Shown in pieces: positions 8,777-17,600 of a stretch of 36,991 bases of DNA. A program made the translations under genes and the position numbers. The notes under the pieces are model-generated. The model was not told the DNA's origin, searched no databases, and worked only from the letters and a program-made list of their open reading frames with translations. Source of the stretch: Bacteroidales bacterium. GTDB taxonomy: Bacteria; Bacteroidota; Bacteroidia; Bacteroidales; GCA-2748055. The stretch is taken from assembly GCA_030589895.1 (NCBI GenBank), contig JAUUZQ010000032.1, forward strand, positions 1-36,991, written 5' to 3'. How positions within the stretch are numbered: the first letter of the stretch is position 1; the number at the start of each line of letters is the position of its first letter.

Positions 8777-11107
8777 ATGAAATTAACTGCATTCCGAATT
8801 AGAAACTTCAGGTCGATCATAGACACAAACTGGCAAATGCTTGCATTTGACAATATTACAAGTCTGATTGGTCAGAATGAATCGGGAAAAACCTCTATTC
8901 TGGAGGGATTGAAAGCTTTTTATGATAGCCTTCTAATTGAAGACATGTTAAGAAGTGACCTCTCACTGCCTGTCGTTACCTGCAGATTTGATTATGACAT
9001 ATCAGAATTTGAGAACAGCATTAATATGGATCAGGTGAATCCAGATGTGCGTAAAAAGCTTTCCTCACTTGATTCTATTTCCATTACACGAAATTGGGAG
9101 AATGATCTTTCAAGCTATATGGAGATGGGGGAAGAATTAGATGATATATTCAGTGCTGAGGAGAATAAGCGAAAAATCAGGGAGATAAAAGTCAATAAAC
9201 TTCTCCAAAATACTTCTAAAGAGTTTGAGAAAGCATCTTCAGCAATAGAAAAAGCTAAAAAAAGTCTTGATTCAATCACAATATCTATCGAGGAGCTTAA
9301 AGAAGAAATTGCCCAAAATAAAAAAATTGGAAGGACATTCTTTTCTAAAGACAGTAGAAAAAGAAAGACTACCGAGTCGGTCGAGTTAAGCCTGAAATTA
9401 AAGCAACTTGAAGAGGACAGAAAAAGAAAGAGTAATACTGTAAGCGATAAAGAAAAAGCACTTGCCAAACTAAATCAGAAAAAACTTGTCTACGATCGAA
9501 TTACCTCAGCTGAAAGCGAGATTCACCATTATAAAAACGCACTGGCTCATACCAGAGAAAATTATTCTCAGTTTTCAAAAGTTATCGGTCTCTACCCAAC
9601 TGAAAAGGAATTACGGGTTGCCGAAGCCAAAGGAGAACAGCTGAACTATGAGACCGAAGAGGCAAAAGAAAATCTGCACAATGGACAAAAAGAGTATGAT
9701 ATTCTATTGCTGGCAGCTGAAAAGGTGTTTGATGGAACAAAACTCTCAACTGCAATTGAGAAATCTGAGAAAGAGGTTAATAAACTGAATGAATTCATGG
9801 GGTCAAAAGAGCTGGCTGAAGAAATATTCAAGCTCTGTCCTGAATTTGAGATGTTTGAAGATTTTAGTTCTCTTCTTCCAAACCGAATCGATCTTGAAGA
9901 TATTCTCACAAAAAACACATTGGCAGAAGGTTATAAGGCTGCCATTAACTTTCTTACCATTACTGGCCTTGATTATTCCTTCTTCTTACAACCTTCCAGC
10001 CGGATTCTTAAACAGAAAATTGAAAACTTAAATGGGGAATTAACACTTAATTTTCAGGATTTCTGGAGACAGAACGTTGGGAAAAATAATAAAATTAAAA
10101 TCAATTTTGAACTAGCTCATTACGACCATACAGATCCTGAAAAAAGCGGAAAACCGTTTGTGGAGTTTTGGATAAAAGATGATTCAGAAAGGCTCTACCC
10201 AAAGCAAAGAAGTAGAGGAGTAAGATGGTTTCTCTCCTTTTTCCTTGAATTGAAAGCTACCGCCCTCGACAAGACTCGTCAAAACAAAGTATTGCTCATC
10301 GATGAGCCTGGCATCAGTTTGCATGCAAGAGCTCAGGAAGATGTTCTGAAGGTCTTTGATGATATTAAAGATCAGATGCAAATTATCTATTCAACACATT
10401 CTCCACATCTGATTGATGTTAATAAACTGTACAGGGTAATAGCTGTTCAAAGAGCGATAGAAGACGATATGAATAGCGAAACGCTGGTTTTCAATACAAA
10501 GTCCCTCAGAACTGCTACGGCAGATACTCTCTCTCCCATATACTCAATGATGGGAGCCAGATTGAGTCAGCAGGAAATTATTAAAGCTTACAATAATGTT
10601 GTAGTCAAAGATTTAGCTACTTTTTACCTATTGAAAGCAATTCTGAAATTAACAAATTACAAAGAGAAAGAGTGCTACTTTATTCCTGCATCAGGAGTTT
10701 CAAGCATGCCTATGATTATAAACATACTTATTGGCTGGGGAGTGGAGTATTTAGCCTTGAATTTTGGAAATGAGGAAGAAAGCTTTGTGTACAATAAATT
10801 AAGAAAAGAACTCTTTGAAAATAGTGTCGACCAGGCTAACCTTCAACTAATTCATATGAAAGAATTTATGGATGTTGAAGATATGTTCTCTACAATAGAT
10901 TTTAAAAAGTTTGTCGTGCATGTCAGGGAAGGGATCACAGTTTCAAATTCAGAATACCTCAAAGACAATAACCATTCAAAAGCAATTCTTGCTTCCAATT
11001 TTCTTCAGGAAGTTAATAAAAAGGAGGTGGTATTCAAAGATTTTGATGAAGAAACCAGAGATAATTTAAATGCGTTTATTGAAAAATTGTCGTTTGTCCT
11101 GAAGTAG
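8777..11107 (+). CDS. OLD-like AAA ATPase with coiled coil and degenerate Toprim-like C-terminus
   Basis: A 776-residue protein of the RecF/SMC/OLD ATPase type. The Walker A motif is GQNESGKTS (residues 32-40). A long charged coiled coil spans about 130-330. The ABC-type signature region is near KQRSRGVRWF, Walker B is LLIDEPG with Asp509/Glu510, and the switch histidine is His541 in STHSPH. After about residue 600 the order of elements recalls an OLD Toprim domain, but the expected Glu (EGxxD-like) reads VVVKD at 608-612 and the expected DxD reads LNFGNEEE near 661-668. The nuclease centre may therefore be lost or altered. OLD proteins act on DNA, often in phage defence or repair. No GajB-like helicase or other defence partner is adjacent, so the role is open. 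Confidence 0.75.
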   Translation: MKLTAFRIRNFRSIIDTNWQMLAFDNITSLIGQNESGKTSILEGLKAFYDSLLIEDMLRSDLSLPVVTCRFDYDISEFENSINMDQVNPDVRKKLSSLDSISITRNWENDLSSYMEMGEELDDIFSAEENKRKIREIKVNKLLQNTSKEFEKASSAIEKAKKSLDSITISIEELKEEIAQNKKIGRTFFSKDSRKRKTTESVELSLKLKQLEEDRKRKSNTVSDKEKALAKLNQKKLVYDRITSAESEIHHYKNALAHTRENYSQFSKVIGLYPTEKELRVAEAKGEQLNYETEEAKENLHNGQKEYDILLLAAEKVFDGTKLSTAIEKSEKEVNKLNEFMGSKELAEEIFKLCPEFEMFEDFSSLLPNRIDLEDILTKNTLAEGYKAAINFLTITGLDYSFFLQPSSRILKQKIENLNGELTLNFQDFWRQNVGKNNKIKINFELAHYDHTDPEKSGKPFVEFWIKDDSERLYPKQRSRGVRWFLSFFLELKATALDKTRQNKVLLIDEPGISLHARAQEDVLKVFDDIKDQMQIIYSTHSPHLIDVNKLYRVIAVQRAIEDDMNSETLVFNTKSLRTATADTLSPIYSMMGARLSQQEIIKAYNNVVVKDLATFYLLKAILKLTNYKEKECYFIPASGVSSMPMIINILIGWGVEYLALNFGNEEESFVYNKLRKELFENSVDQANLQLIHMKEFMDVEDMFSTIDFKKFVVHVREGITVSNSEYLKDNNHSKAILASNFLQEVNKKEVVFKDFDEETRDNLNAFIEKLSFVLK

Positions 11108-11209
11108 GTAAGGATAAATAGTTCAGGTAATTAGAAAAAAATGGAGTGCGGAATCCTGAGTTCAATATGTCGGATGCTGTGCGTAATAGCAGTATAAATA
11201 TTATGAAAG

Positions 11210-12289
11210 ATGAGAAAACCTGTTTTACTATTTCTTTTATTATTTGTTAGTATTTCGGTTCGATCCCAAAAAGCTCTTCCAGATACCATTCTATTATTTA
11301 ACCCTACAGCAGGAAATATCAAAACAATCTCGTATTTGCTTGAACAGGACATTCTGCATTTGGAAAATTATCACTTCAGGGGCGTATATCATATTGATTC
11401 CCGTTATGATTTTTCTGAAAGTAAGGATTACCTTGCAGAGAATACACACCTCCCCTTCTCTCTTACTCGGATCAGTGAAGATTTACCCGGGGATATGATT
11501 TTTAAAGAGAATTCCTGCTCTGCCACATTTAAGAAACTTTTTTCCACTTCTGATGGAGCAATCTTTATGGGTGGACCGGATATATCACCTCACACATACA
11601 ATGAATCATTACATCTGCTAACAAGGGTTACAGATCCGGCAAGGCATTACCTCGAATTATCATACCTCTTCCATATTCTTGGAGGCAATCAAAATTCCCG
11701 GCATATAGCACTAATGAAGAATAATCCCCGGTACGGAGTGCTCGGAATATGTTTAGGCATGCAATCTATTAATGTTGCGACCGGAGGAACAATGATTCAG
11801 GATATCCCACAGGAAATATATGGATTCACATTTGTTGATGAGATACTGGAAAGCAAAAGTGACATGGTACACAGGAATTACTATCCTGATGATGTGAGAG
11901 ATGATATACAGCAAACCGGATACCACTTCCACAGAATAAATTTCTCTTCAGAAGGGACACTCTTTACAGAAGAAAATCACTTCATGAACAAGGAATATCC
12001 CTATGTATTAAGCAGTCACCACCAATCCATTGAAATACCGGGGAAAGGACTAAAAATAGCAGCTTCTTCAATGGATGGAAAAATATGGGAGGCAATCGTT
12101 CATGAAGAGTTTAAAAATGTAATTGGGGTTCAATTTCATCCTGAGAAAGCAGGCCTTTTTAATTCAGAAGAAGATTTTCATATAAATCAGGATAGCACTA
12201 TAAATTTTAATAAATTCATCCTTGATAACAACTCATATGATTTCCATTTAGTTTTTTGGAGGGTTATTTCAGATATTTTTCAACACTAA
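11210..12289 (+). CDS. Exported class I glutamine amidotransferase-like (peptidase C26) protein
   Basis: A 359-residue protein with a signal peptide (residues 1-20, ending VRSQ). The body resembles the gamma-glutamyl hydrolase / gamma-glutamyl-GABA hydrolase group of class I GATase folds: an oxyanion-region motif GGPDISP (121-127), the nucleophile elbow GICLGMQ with Cys181, and the closing motif VQFHPEKAG with His310 and Glu312. A complete Cys-His-Glu triad suggests an active hydrolase. Most relatives are cytoplasmic, so the signal peptide points to periplasmic cleavage of gamma-glutamyl compounds or peptides; the substrate cannot be told from sequence. It is separated by 102 bp from the OLD-like gene and has no obvious operon partner other than the small secreted ORF 63 bp downstream. 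Confidence 0.82.
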   Translation: MRKPVLLFLLLFVSISVRSQKALPDTILLFNPTAGNIKTISYLLEQDILHLENYHFRGVYHIDSRYDFSESKDYLAENTHLPFSLTRISEDLPGDMIFKENSCSATFKKLFSTSDGAIFMGGPDISPHTYNESLHLLTRVTDPARHYLELSYLFHILGGNQNSRHIALMKNNPRYGVLGICLGMQSINVATGGTMIQDIPQEIYGFTFVDEILESKSDMVHRNYYPDDVRDDIQQTGYHFHRINFSSEGTLFTEENHFMNKEYPYVLSSHHQSIEIPGKGLKIAASSMDGKIWEAIVHEEFKNVIGVQFHPEKAGLFNSEEDFHINQDSTINFNKFILDNNSYDFHLVFWRVISDIFQH

Positions 12290-12352
12290 GACTTTAACCT
12301 GCATTATTACCTTCGGTGAGGGCTAAATACAGAGACAAATAAAAATATAATT

Positions 12353-12463
12353 ATGAGAAAATATATTGGAGTATTTATGCTTCTAACAATTGCATTTATC
12401 GCATTTGGACAAGGAGATGATCAAAACTCACCACTTGGAACTTATGAAGCCAGTGAAAATTAA
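12353..12463 (+). CDS. Small secreted peptide ORF (36 residues)
   Basis: ATG at 12353 and TAA at 12461-12463. The first 20 residues look like a Bacteroidota signal peptide: Arg-Lys, then a hydrophobic core, ending AFGQ. They leave a 16-residue hydrophilic tail (GDDQNSPLGTYEASEN). I do not recognise it. It may be a real small secreted peptide, or the front of a larger gene cut short: a second frame from 12457 to 12513 stays open for 18 codons (KLKSKLSLIEIMKYYDSL) and could continue it after a frameshift. The ORF lies in a 231-bp gap between the amidotransferase-like gene and the convergent SiaC-like gene. Confidence 0.4.
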   Translation: MRKYIGVFMLLTIAFIAFGQGDDQNSPLGTYEASEN

Positions 12464-12520
12464 AAAGTAAGCTTAGCCTGATCGAAATAATGAAATATTA
12501 CGACTCCTTGTAGAAAAATG

Positions 12521-12901
12521 CTATTCTATTTCAATGAAATTTATTTTCAGATCCAGGATTGAGGCATAATACTCACCTCTTTCAAAGATATCATCATCAC
12601 CCTCCTCATAAACCCAATTGATCTTCAATTCATATCCCTTTTCTTCGATATCCTTGATAACCTTTAGGATTTTTAGCATATACTTCGAAGTACCACTATT
12701 CAGATACTCCATTTCAATATCAAGTTCGGTAAAAACAGCGGGCTCCTCCAGATAAGCATGGAGCCAATCTAAAAGTACATCATAAAACAGTGATACATCC
12801 TCCGGAATTGATCTGCCCTTAAACTTTATTTTACCAGCAGGATCAAGGAGAACATAAGGTGTTTTCGTTGTGGGTTGAAATTCTAACCTATCCATTTTCA
12901 T
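12521..12901 (-). CDS. SiaC-like (DUF1987) regulatory phosphoprotein
   Basis: This 126-residue acidic cytoplasmic protein matches the DUF1987/SiaC family in length and layout: the N-terminal beta strand TPYVLLDP, the GRSIPED segment, the strand ELDIEMEYLNSGTSK and the closing ELKINWVYEEGDDDIFERGE. In Pseudomonas, SiaC is phosphorylated on a Thr in the segment equivalent to YLNSGTSK (here Ser69, Thr71, Ser72) by the SiaB kinase and dephosphorylated by the PP2C phosphatase SiaA, and it controls the diguanylate cyclase SiaD. Two SpoIIE phosphatases lie within 8.5 kb, though on the other strand. No SiaB-type kinase or GGDEF gene is seen, so the output is unknown. The family call is fairly sure; the exact phosphosite is not. 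Confidence 0.8.
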   Translation of the reverse strand: MKMDRLEFQPTTKTPYVLLDPAGKIKFKGRSIPEDVSLFYDVLLDWLHAYLEEPAVFTELDIEMEYLNSGTSKYMLKILKVIKDIEEKGYELKINWVYEEGDDDIFERGEYYASILDLKINFIEIE

Positions 12902-13004
12902 GAAAATTCACTCTAAGATATAAAAAATTTTATTTCTTAAATCATGAATTAGTCAGCAAATTGTTACAATTTTGACAGGGAACCTAAAAATTAATTGTAA
13001 AAAG

Positions 13005-13565
13005 ATGTTTTCTGATCCAATAAAAGATTCAAATAACATAGTTTGGAATGCACTGGAATTTGCCGCTTTTAAACACCGTTTACAGAGGAGAAAAGGCAAT
13101 CATCGTCTCCCTTATATTAATCATCCAATTGCAGTAACTGGAATTCTCCAGCGCTTTGGGGAGACCGATCCCGAGCTTCTGTCTGCCGCCCTTCTGCATG
13201 ATGTTCTGGAGGATACAGATTCGTCGGAAGAGGAACTTAAAGTTTTATTTGGCGAGCATATTACCAAGATGGTGATGGAAGTTACAGATGACATGACTCT
13301 TCTGAGCAAGGAGAGGAAAGCCCTTCAGATTAAACATGCAGCAGCATTATCAACAGAAGCCAAAAAGATTAAAATTGCAGATAAGACAGCAAATACGCTT
13401 GATCTCTACAAGCACCCTCTTTCCTGGTCTATAACAAGGAAAAAAAGATATATCCAGTGGGCAAGGAATGTAGTCAAAGAGTGTAGAGGAGTAAATAAAG
13501 CTTTAGAAGATAATTTTTATCGTGTGGCAGATTTATGCGAAGAAAAGTTGCAGGAAAATCCTTAG
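13005..13565 (+). CDS. RelA/SpoT-type HD domain phosphohydrolase, single domain
   Basis: I prefer ATG 13005 (186 residues) over an in-frame TTG at 12972, because the protein then begins just before the conserved helix. Motifs match the hydrolase half of RelA/SpoT and the small alarmone hydrolase MESH1: RRKGNHRLPYINHP with His40, LLHDVLEDT with His65/Asp66 and Glu69/Asp70, and IKIADKTAN with Asp126 and Asn130. These are the metal ligands and catalytic acids of a Mn-dependent (p)ppGpp 3'-pyrophosphohydrolase. No synthetase, TGS or ACT domain is present. Alarmone hydrolysis is a likely role, but hydrolysis of other phosphorylated nucleotides is possible. Its stop is three bases from the convergent tsaD stop, and its upstream region is shared with the divergent SiaC-like gene. 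Confidence 0.8.
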   Translation: MFSDPIKDSNNIVWNALEFAAFKHRLQRRKGNHRLPYINHPIAVTGILQRFGETDPELLSAALLHDVLEDTDSSEEELKVLFGEHITKMVMEVTDDMTLLSKERKALQIKHAAALSTEAKKIKIADKTANTLDLYKHPLSWSITRKKRYIQWARNVVKECRGVNKALEDNFYRVADLCEEKLQENP

Positions 13566-13568
13566 TTC

Positions 13569-14585
13569 TCAAAAATGCATTCTTGCCATAGGTGTAATAT
13601 CATGCCCGGCAAATTGGCCGGAGAGATATTTATAATAACCTGTTATAGCAATCATGGCTGCATTATCTGTTGTAAAACTAAAGGAGGGGATAAACAGATC
13701 CCAGCCCCTTTCCTTACCAAGCTCTCTTACTTTATCTCTTAAGCCCGAGTTGGCTGATACGCCACCTGCCAGAGCAATAGTATTAATTCCTGTGGACTCG
13801 GCTGCACTGCATAGCTTTGTCATCAATATATCAATGATGGTTTGTTGTAAGGAAGCTGCCAGGTCGCTCCTGTTATTTTCAATGAACTTCTCATCTTTTT
13901 TCAGCTCATCGCGAAGAAAATAGAGAAAGGAAGTTTTAAGTCCACTAAATGAGAAATCAAAGTTCTTAATCCGGGGCTTATTAAATTTAAATCGAAATGG
14001 ATCTCCCTCCTTCGATAATTTATCAATCATTGGACCTCCTGGATATGGCAGACCCAATAATTTAGCACATTTATCAAAGGCCTCTCCTGCAGCATCATCA
14101 ATAGTCCGTCCAATTATCTCCATATCCAAATGATTCCGAACAACAACAATTTGAGTATGTCCACCTGAAACAAGTAAAGTTAAAAATGGAAAATCAGGAC
14201 CTTTTAATTGCTCATCAGTTTGAATAAAATGAACCAGAACATGGGCCTGCAGATGATTCACATCAATCATTTTAATATCCCTGGCAAGAGAAAAACCTTT
14301 TACAAATGAGGTTCCGACCAGGAGGCTTCCCAGCAAACCAGGTCCCCTGGTAAATGCCACAGCATCAATATCTTTCACCTCAACCCCTGCCCTTTTCAAT
14401 GCAAGATCCACAACAGGAATAATGTTTTGCTGATGCGCTCTTGATGCAAGCTCCGGAACCACGCCACCATAAGCAACATGTACATCCTGATTTGCTATCA
14501 CATTCGAAAGAAGCTGTTCATCTTTTATAAGGGCAGCAGATGTATCATCGCAGGAAGATTCTATACCCAAAATTGTTATGCTCAT
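13569..14585 (-). CDS. tsaD: tRNA N6-adenosine threonylcarbamoyltransferase TsaD
   Basis: A 338-residue protein of normal family length. It transfers the threonylcarbamoyl group to A37 of tRNAs that read ANN codons, working with TsaB and TsaE, neither of which is in the window. Diagnostic features are the N-terminal GIESSCDDT, the metal-binding histidines His111 and His115 in NHLQAHVLVH, the SGGHTQ loop, GEAFDKCAKLLGLPYPGGP, the AGGVSAN nucleotide-binding loop and TTDNAAM near the C-terminus. The gene is divergent from tamB with only 35 bp between the starts, so its promoter probably lies inside the 5' part of the tamB frame. TsaD is essential or nearly so in many bacteria. Confidence 0.97.
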   Translation of the reverse strand: MSITILGIESSCDDTSAALIKDEQLLSNVIANQDVHVAYGGVVPELASRAHQQNIIPVVDLALKRAGVEVKDIDAVAFTRGPGLLGSLLVGTSFVKGFSLARDIKMIDVNHLQAHVLVHFIQTDEQLKGPDFPFLTLLVSGGHTQIVVVRNHLDMEIIGRTIDDAAGEAFDKCAKLLGLPYPGGPMIDKLSKEGDPFRFKFNKPRIKNFDFSFSGLKTSFLYFLRDELKKDEKFIENNRSDLAASLQQTIIDILMTKLCSAAESTGINTIALAGGVSANSGLRDKVRELGKERGWDLFIPSFSFTTDNAAMIAITGYYKYLSGQFAGHDITPMARMHF

Positions 14586-14615
14586 AAATTCCGTAAATAG
14601 AGTGATTTATTGAAC

Positions 14616-14623
14616 TATCTTTG
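14616..14623 (+). promoter_or_regulatory. Candidate -7 box at the start of tamB
   Basis: TATCTTTG is an exact match to TAnnTTTG. It overlaps the first possible tamB start (TTG 14621), so if it is used, translation must begin further downstream, for example at TTG 14636. No clear -33 TTTG is present at the right distance. Confidence 0.35.
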
Positions 14624-17600
14624 TTTTTTTCACGTTTGAATAAATATAGCGTCAAAATTATTAAAAAGTTTGCGAAAATAAGCCTTATTGTGCTGTTGGT
14701 TATCATTTCTGTGCCAGCCATAGGATTGTTGTTTTTTCAAAACAAGCAGGTTCAGACATCAATTGCGACATTTCTCTCAGAAAAAATATCTAAAAATATT
14801 GAAGCAGAAGTCTCTCTGTCTTCCCTTAAGTATAGCTTCTTTAAGAGATTATACATATATGATCTGCTAATTGAAGATCAATTGGGGGATACATTGATCT
14901 ACTCAGAATTCACCCGAATTAGAATAAAAAAATACAAACCAGAAAAGCTGGACATTCATATTCATAGTATATCACTTGAGAATTTCTATTTTAATATAAA
15001 AACAGATGATCAGAGGAAGAATAACCTTAAATTCCTGACTGATCGTTTAAAAGACACAATTACTCCACCAGAAGAGAAAGTAGTTTTAAAAATTGACCTA
15101 ATTGAAATCTTTAATTCACATTTCTCTAAAACAGCTGTTTTAGGAAAGCAATCACCTTACGGAGTAGATTTCACTGATTTGGATGTTTATGATCTGGAAA
15201 TACGCGTAGAAAATATTATTTCCAAAATGGGTAGCCTGTACATGGATGTAGTTAAAGTAATTGGAGTTGAGAAATCAGGATTCATCCTGGAGAATGCTTC
15301 ATTCGGATTAACCATTGGAAAGCAATTTATGACATTCAGTGAAGGTGTAATTCATACTCCTGATTCAAAAGCGATAATACCTGAAGTAAATTTCAGGTTT
15401 AATAACTATCAGGATTTTAAACAATTTCATGGCTCTGTAGATACTTATATCTCCTCATCAAACTCCTTTGTGACGCTACCTGATCTCTCCTATTTTTTCT
15501 GGCAACTTGAAAAGATGAAGGGTGATATTTTTCTCAGCGGCAATGTTCATGGAAAATTTGAGGATCTAATTGGAGAGGACATCGAGATTAGCTATATGGA
15601 TAGTACACAACTGAATTTCGACATGGAGCTTATCGGCATGCAATCTCCTGACAGTCTTTTTATGCTATTCGACTTTAAGCAATTCAAATCAGATTTTCAA
15701 TCATTAAAAACACTCACATCATACTACGATTTGGCCTTGTTCAATGATTCAGTATTAACTCAGGATATTGGATCATTCAATTATTCAGGAAAGTTCTCTG
15801 GATATGTAACAGATTTTGAAACTTCCGGTAAACTTGAAACTGATCTTGGCAGACTAAGTTTTGATTTAAATATGAAACCGGATACGAATCGGTCCCTTAA
15901 ATATAATGGCTATTTGGAAACTTCAGATTTCCATATCGGAAAACTGCTTAAACAGGAAGAATTTGTTGATAATATTTCACTGAAAATAAATGTAGACGGA
16001 ACCAGTAAACCAGGAGATATCAACCTTTTGGTAAGTGGTAAGGTAGACTCTCTTGGAGTCTATGGATACAACTACCAGAATCTGGATTTTCAAGGTAATA
16101 TTGCCAACAAAACATTCGATGGCTCATTCTCCATTAAAGATCCGAATATCGATTTAAACTTTTCCGGAAAGGTTGATTTCGCACAAAATATTCCTCAACT
16201 TAACTTCACTGTTGATGTTGCAAATCTCAGACCTTATTACTTGAATTTACGCGATGATGATCCGGAATATTTTGCTTCATTCTTGCTTAAAACTAATCTA
16301 TCGGGGATTAAGCTGGACCAGATGAACGGAGAAGTTCAACTGGTTAATAGCTTCTTCAAAAGGACAGGTAGTCAGGTACAGATTTATGATTTTCTGGTGA
16401 CCGCCCGGAACGATACAGACACATCATTCATTTCTCTAGAATCAGATCTGCTTAATGCGAATATTTACGGTAACTATCTGATGTCTCATCTACCATCAAC
16501 ATTCAAAAGTATTATTAATAATCATTTAGAGATATTCCCGGAGGAAACAGAAGTACTGGATACAATCTGCGATTTTGCATATAATATTACGATTAAAGAT
16601 GCCAATCCTATTTTGGATTTTTTCTTTCCTGAATTCAGAATTGCTGAAGGCAGCACAATTTATGGATATTATAAACCCGGGAATAACGCATATACTTTTT
16701 CTCTAACAGGACTCCTGCCCTACTTTGAATACAATGGTTTTCACATGGATGTGATGTCTCTGTCTTCATCAGTTGATACCAGCCGTTTTGTGCTGGAACT
16801 GGAAGGTGAAAAGTTGTATTCGCCGGGAGGTTTTGAGATCATTCAGCCCATCTTTACTTCTACTATACATAATGACCAGACAAAATTCGATATTCATTGG
16901 GACAATGAACTTTCACCAAGATTTTCCGGGGATTTCATAGCCAATGGTAAGCTTGATTACCAGAGCCACGAGGACTACTCATATCAATTAACAATCGATC
17001 CTTCGTGGTTGTATTACAATAACAATAGGTTTGACATACCCACCTCTACAATATGCGTTCAAGCTAAATCTCTATCATTCGACAGCTTGATAATTTATGG
17101 TAATGAACAATATGTACTGGCAGATGGCAGATACTCTGACAAAGAAGATGATGCGATCACTATTTCACTGAATAATATTAATCTGGGCAGTATAAATGAT
17201 CTCAGTGAAAAAATCAGTATTGATGCAGAAGGACGACTATCCGGGGATATCATTGTAAAGAGTGATCATTTAAAACCAATCTTCATATCTAATCTGGAGG
17301 TCGATAGCCTCTATTTAAACAATTATTTATTTGGCTATACTTCGCTTGCAGCAAATTGGGAGGAAGAGAAGAGAGAATTATCTCTTGATTTAACTTCAAT
17401 AAGAGATTCTATAAAAACAATCGATGTAAATGGAAGCATGAAACCTGGATCTGGATTACTGGACTTCAATGTCTCTTTGTATCAGCTTCCTCTATCGATA
17501 TTGCAGCCATATCTTAGCGATATCTTTGATGAAATTGAAGGTTCAAGCACTGCGCAAATTTCTGTTAATGGATCTCTTAGCAAGCCAATGCTAAATGGGA

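Noticed and set aside
9115-9468. Minus-strand ORF of 117 codons inside the ATPase gene
   Set aside because: Its Ser/Leu/Phe-rich composition is the antisense reflection of the Lys/Glu-rich coiled coil. It has no independent support.
8777-11107. Calling a Gabija or other two-gene defence system
   Set aside because: No UvrD-like helicase or other partner lies next to the ATPase, and the Toprim active-site residues seem absent.
11151-11207. Short ORF (MECGILSSICRMLCVIAV) before the amidotransferase-like gene
   Set aside because: Only 18 codons, no ribosome-binding or signal-peptide logic, and it fits chance in a 102-bp gap.
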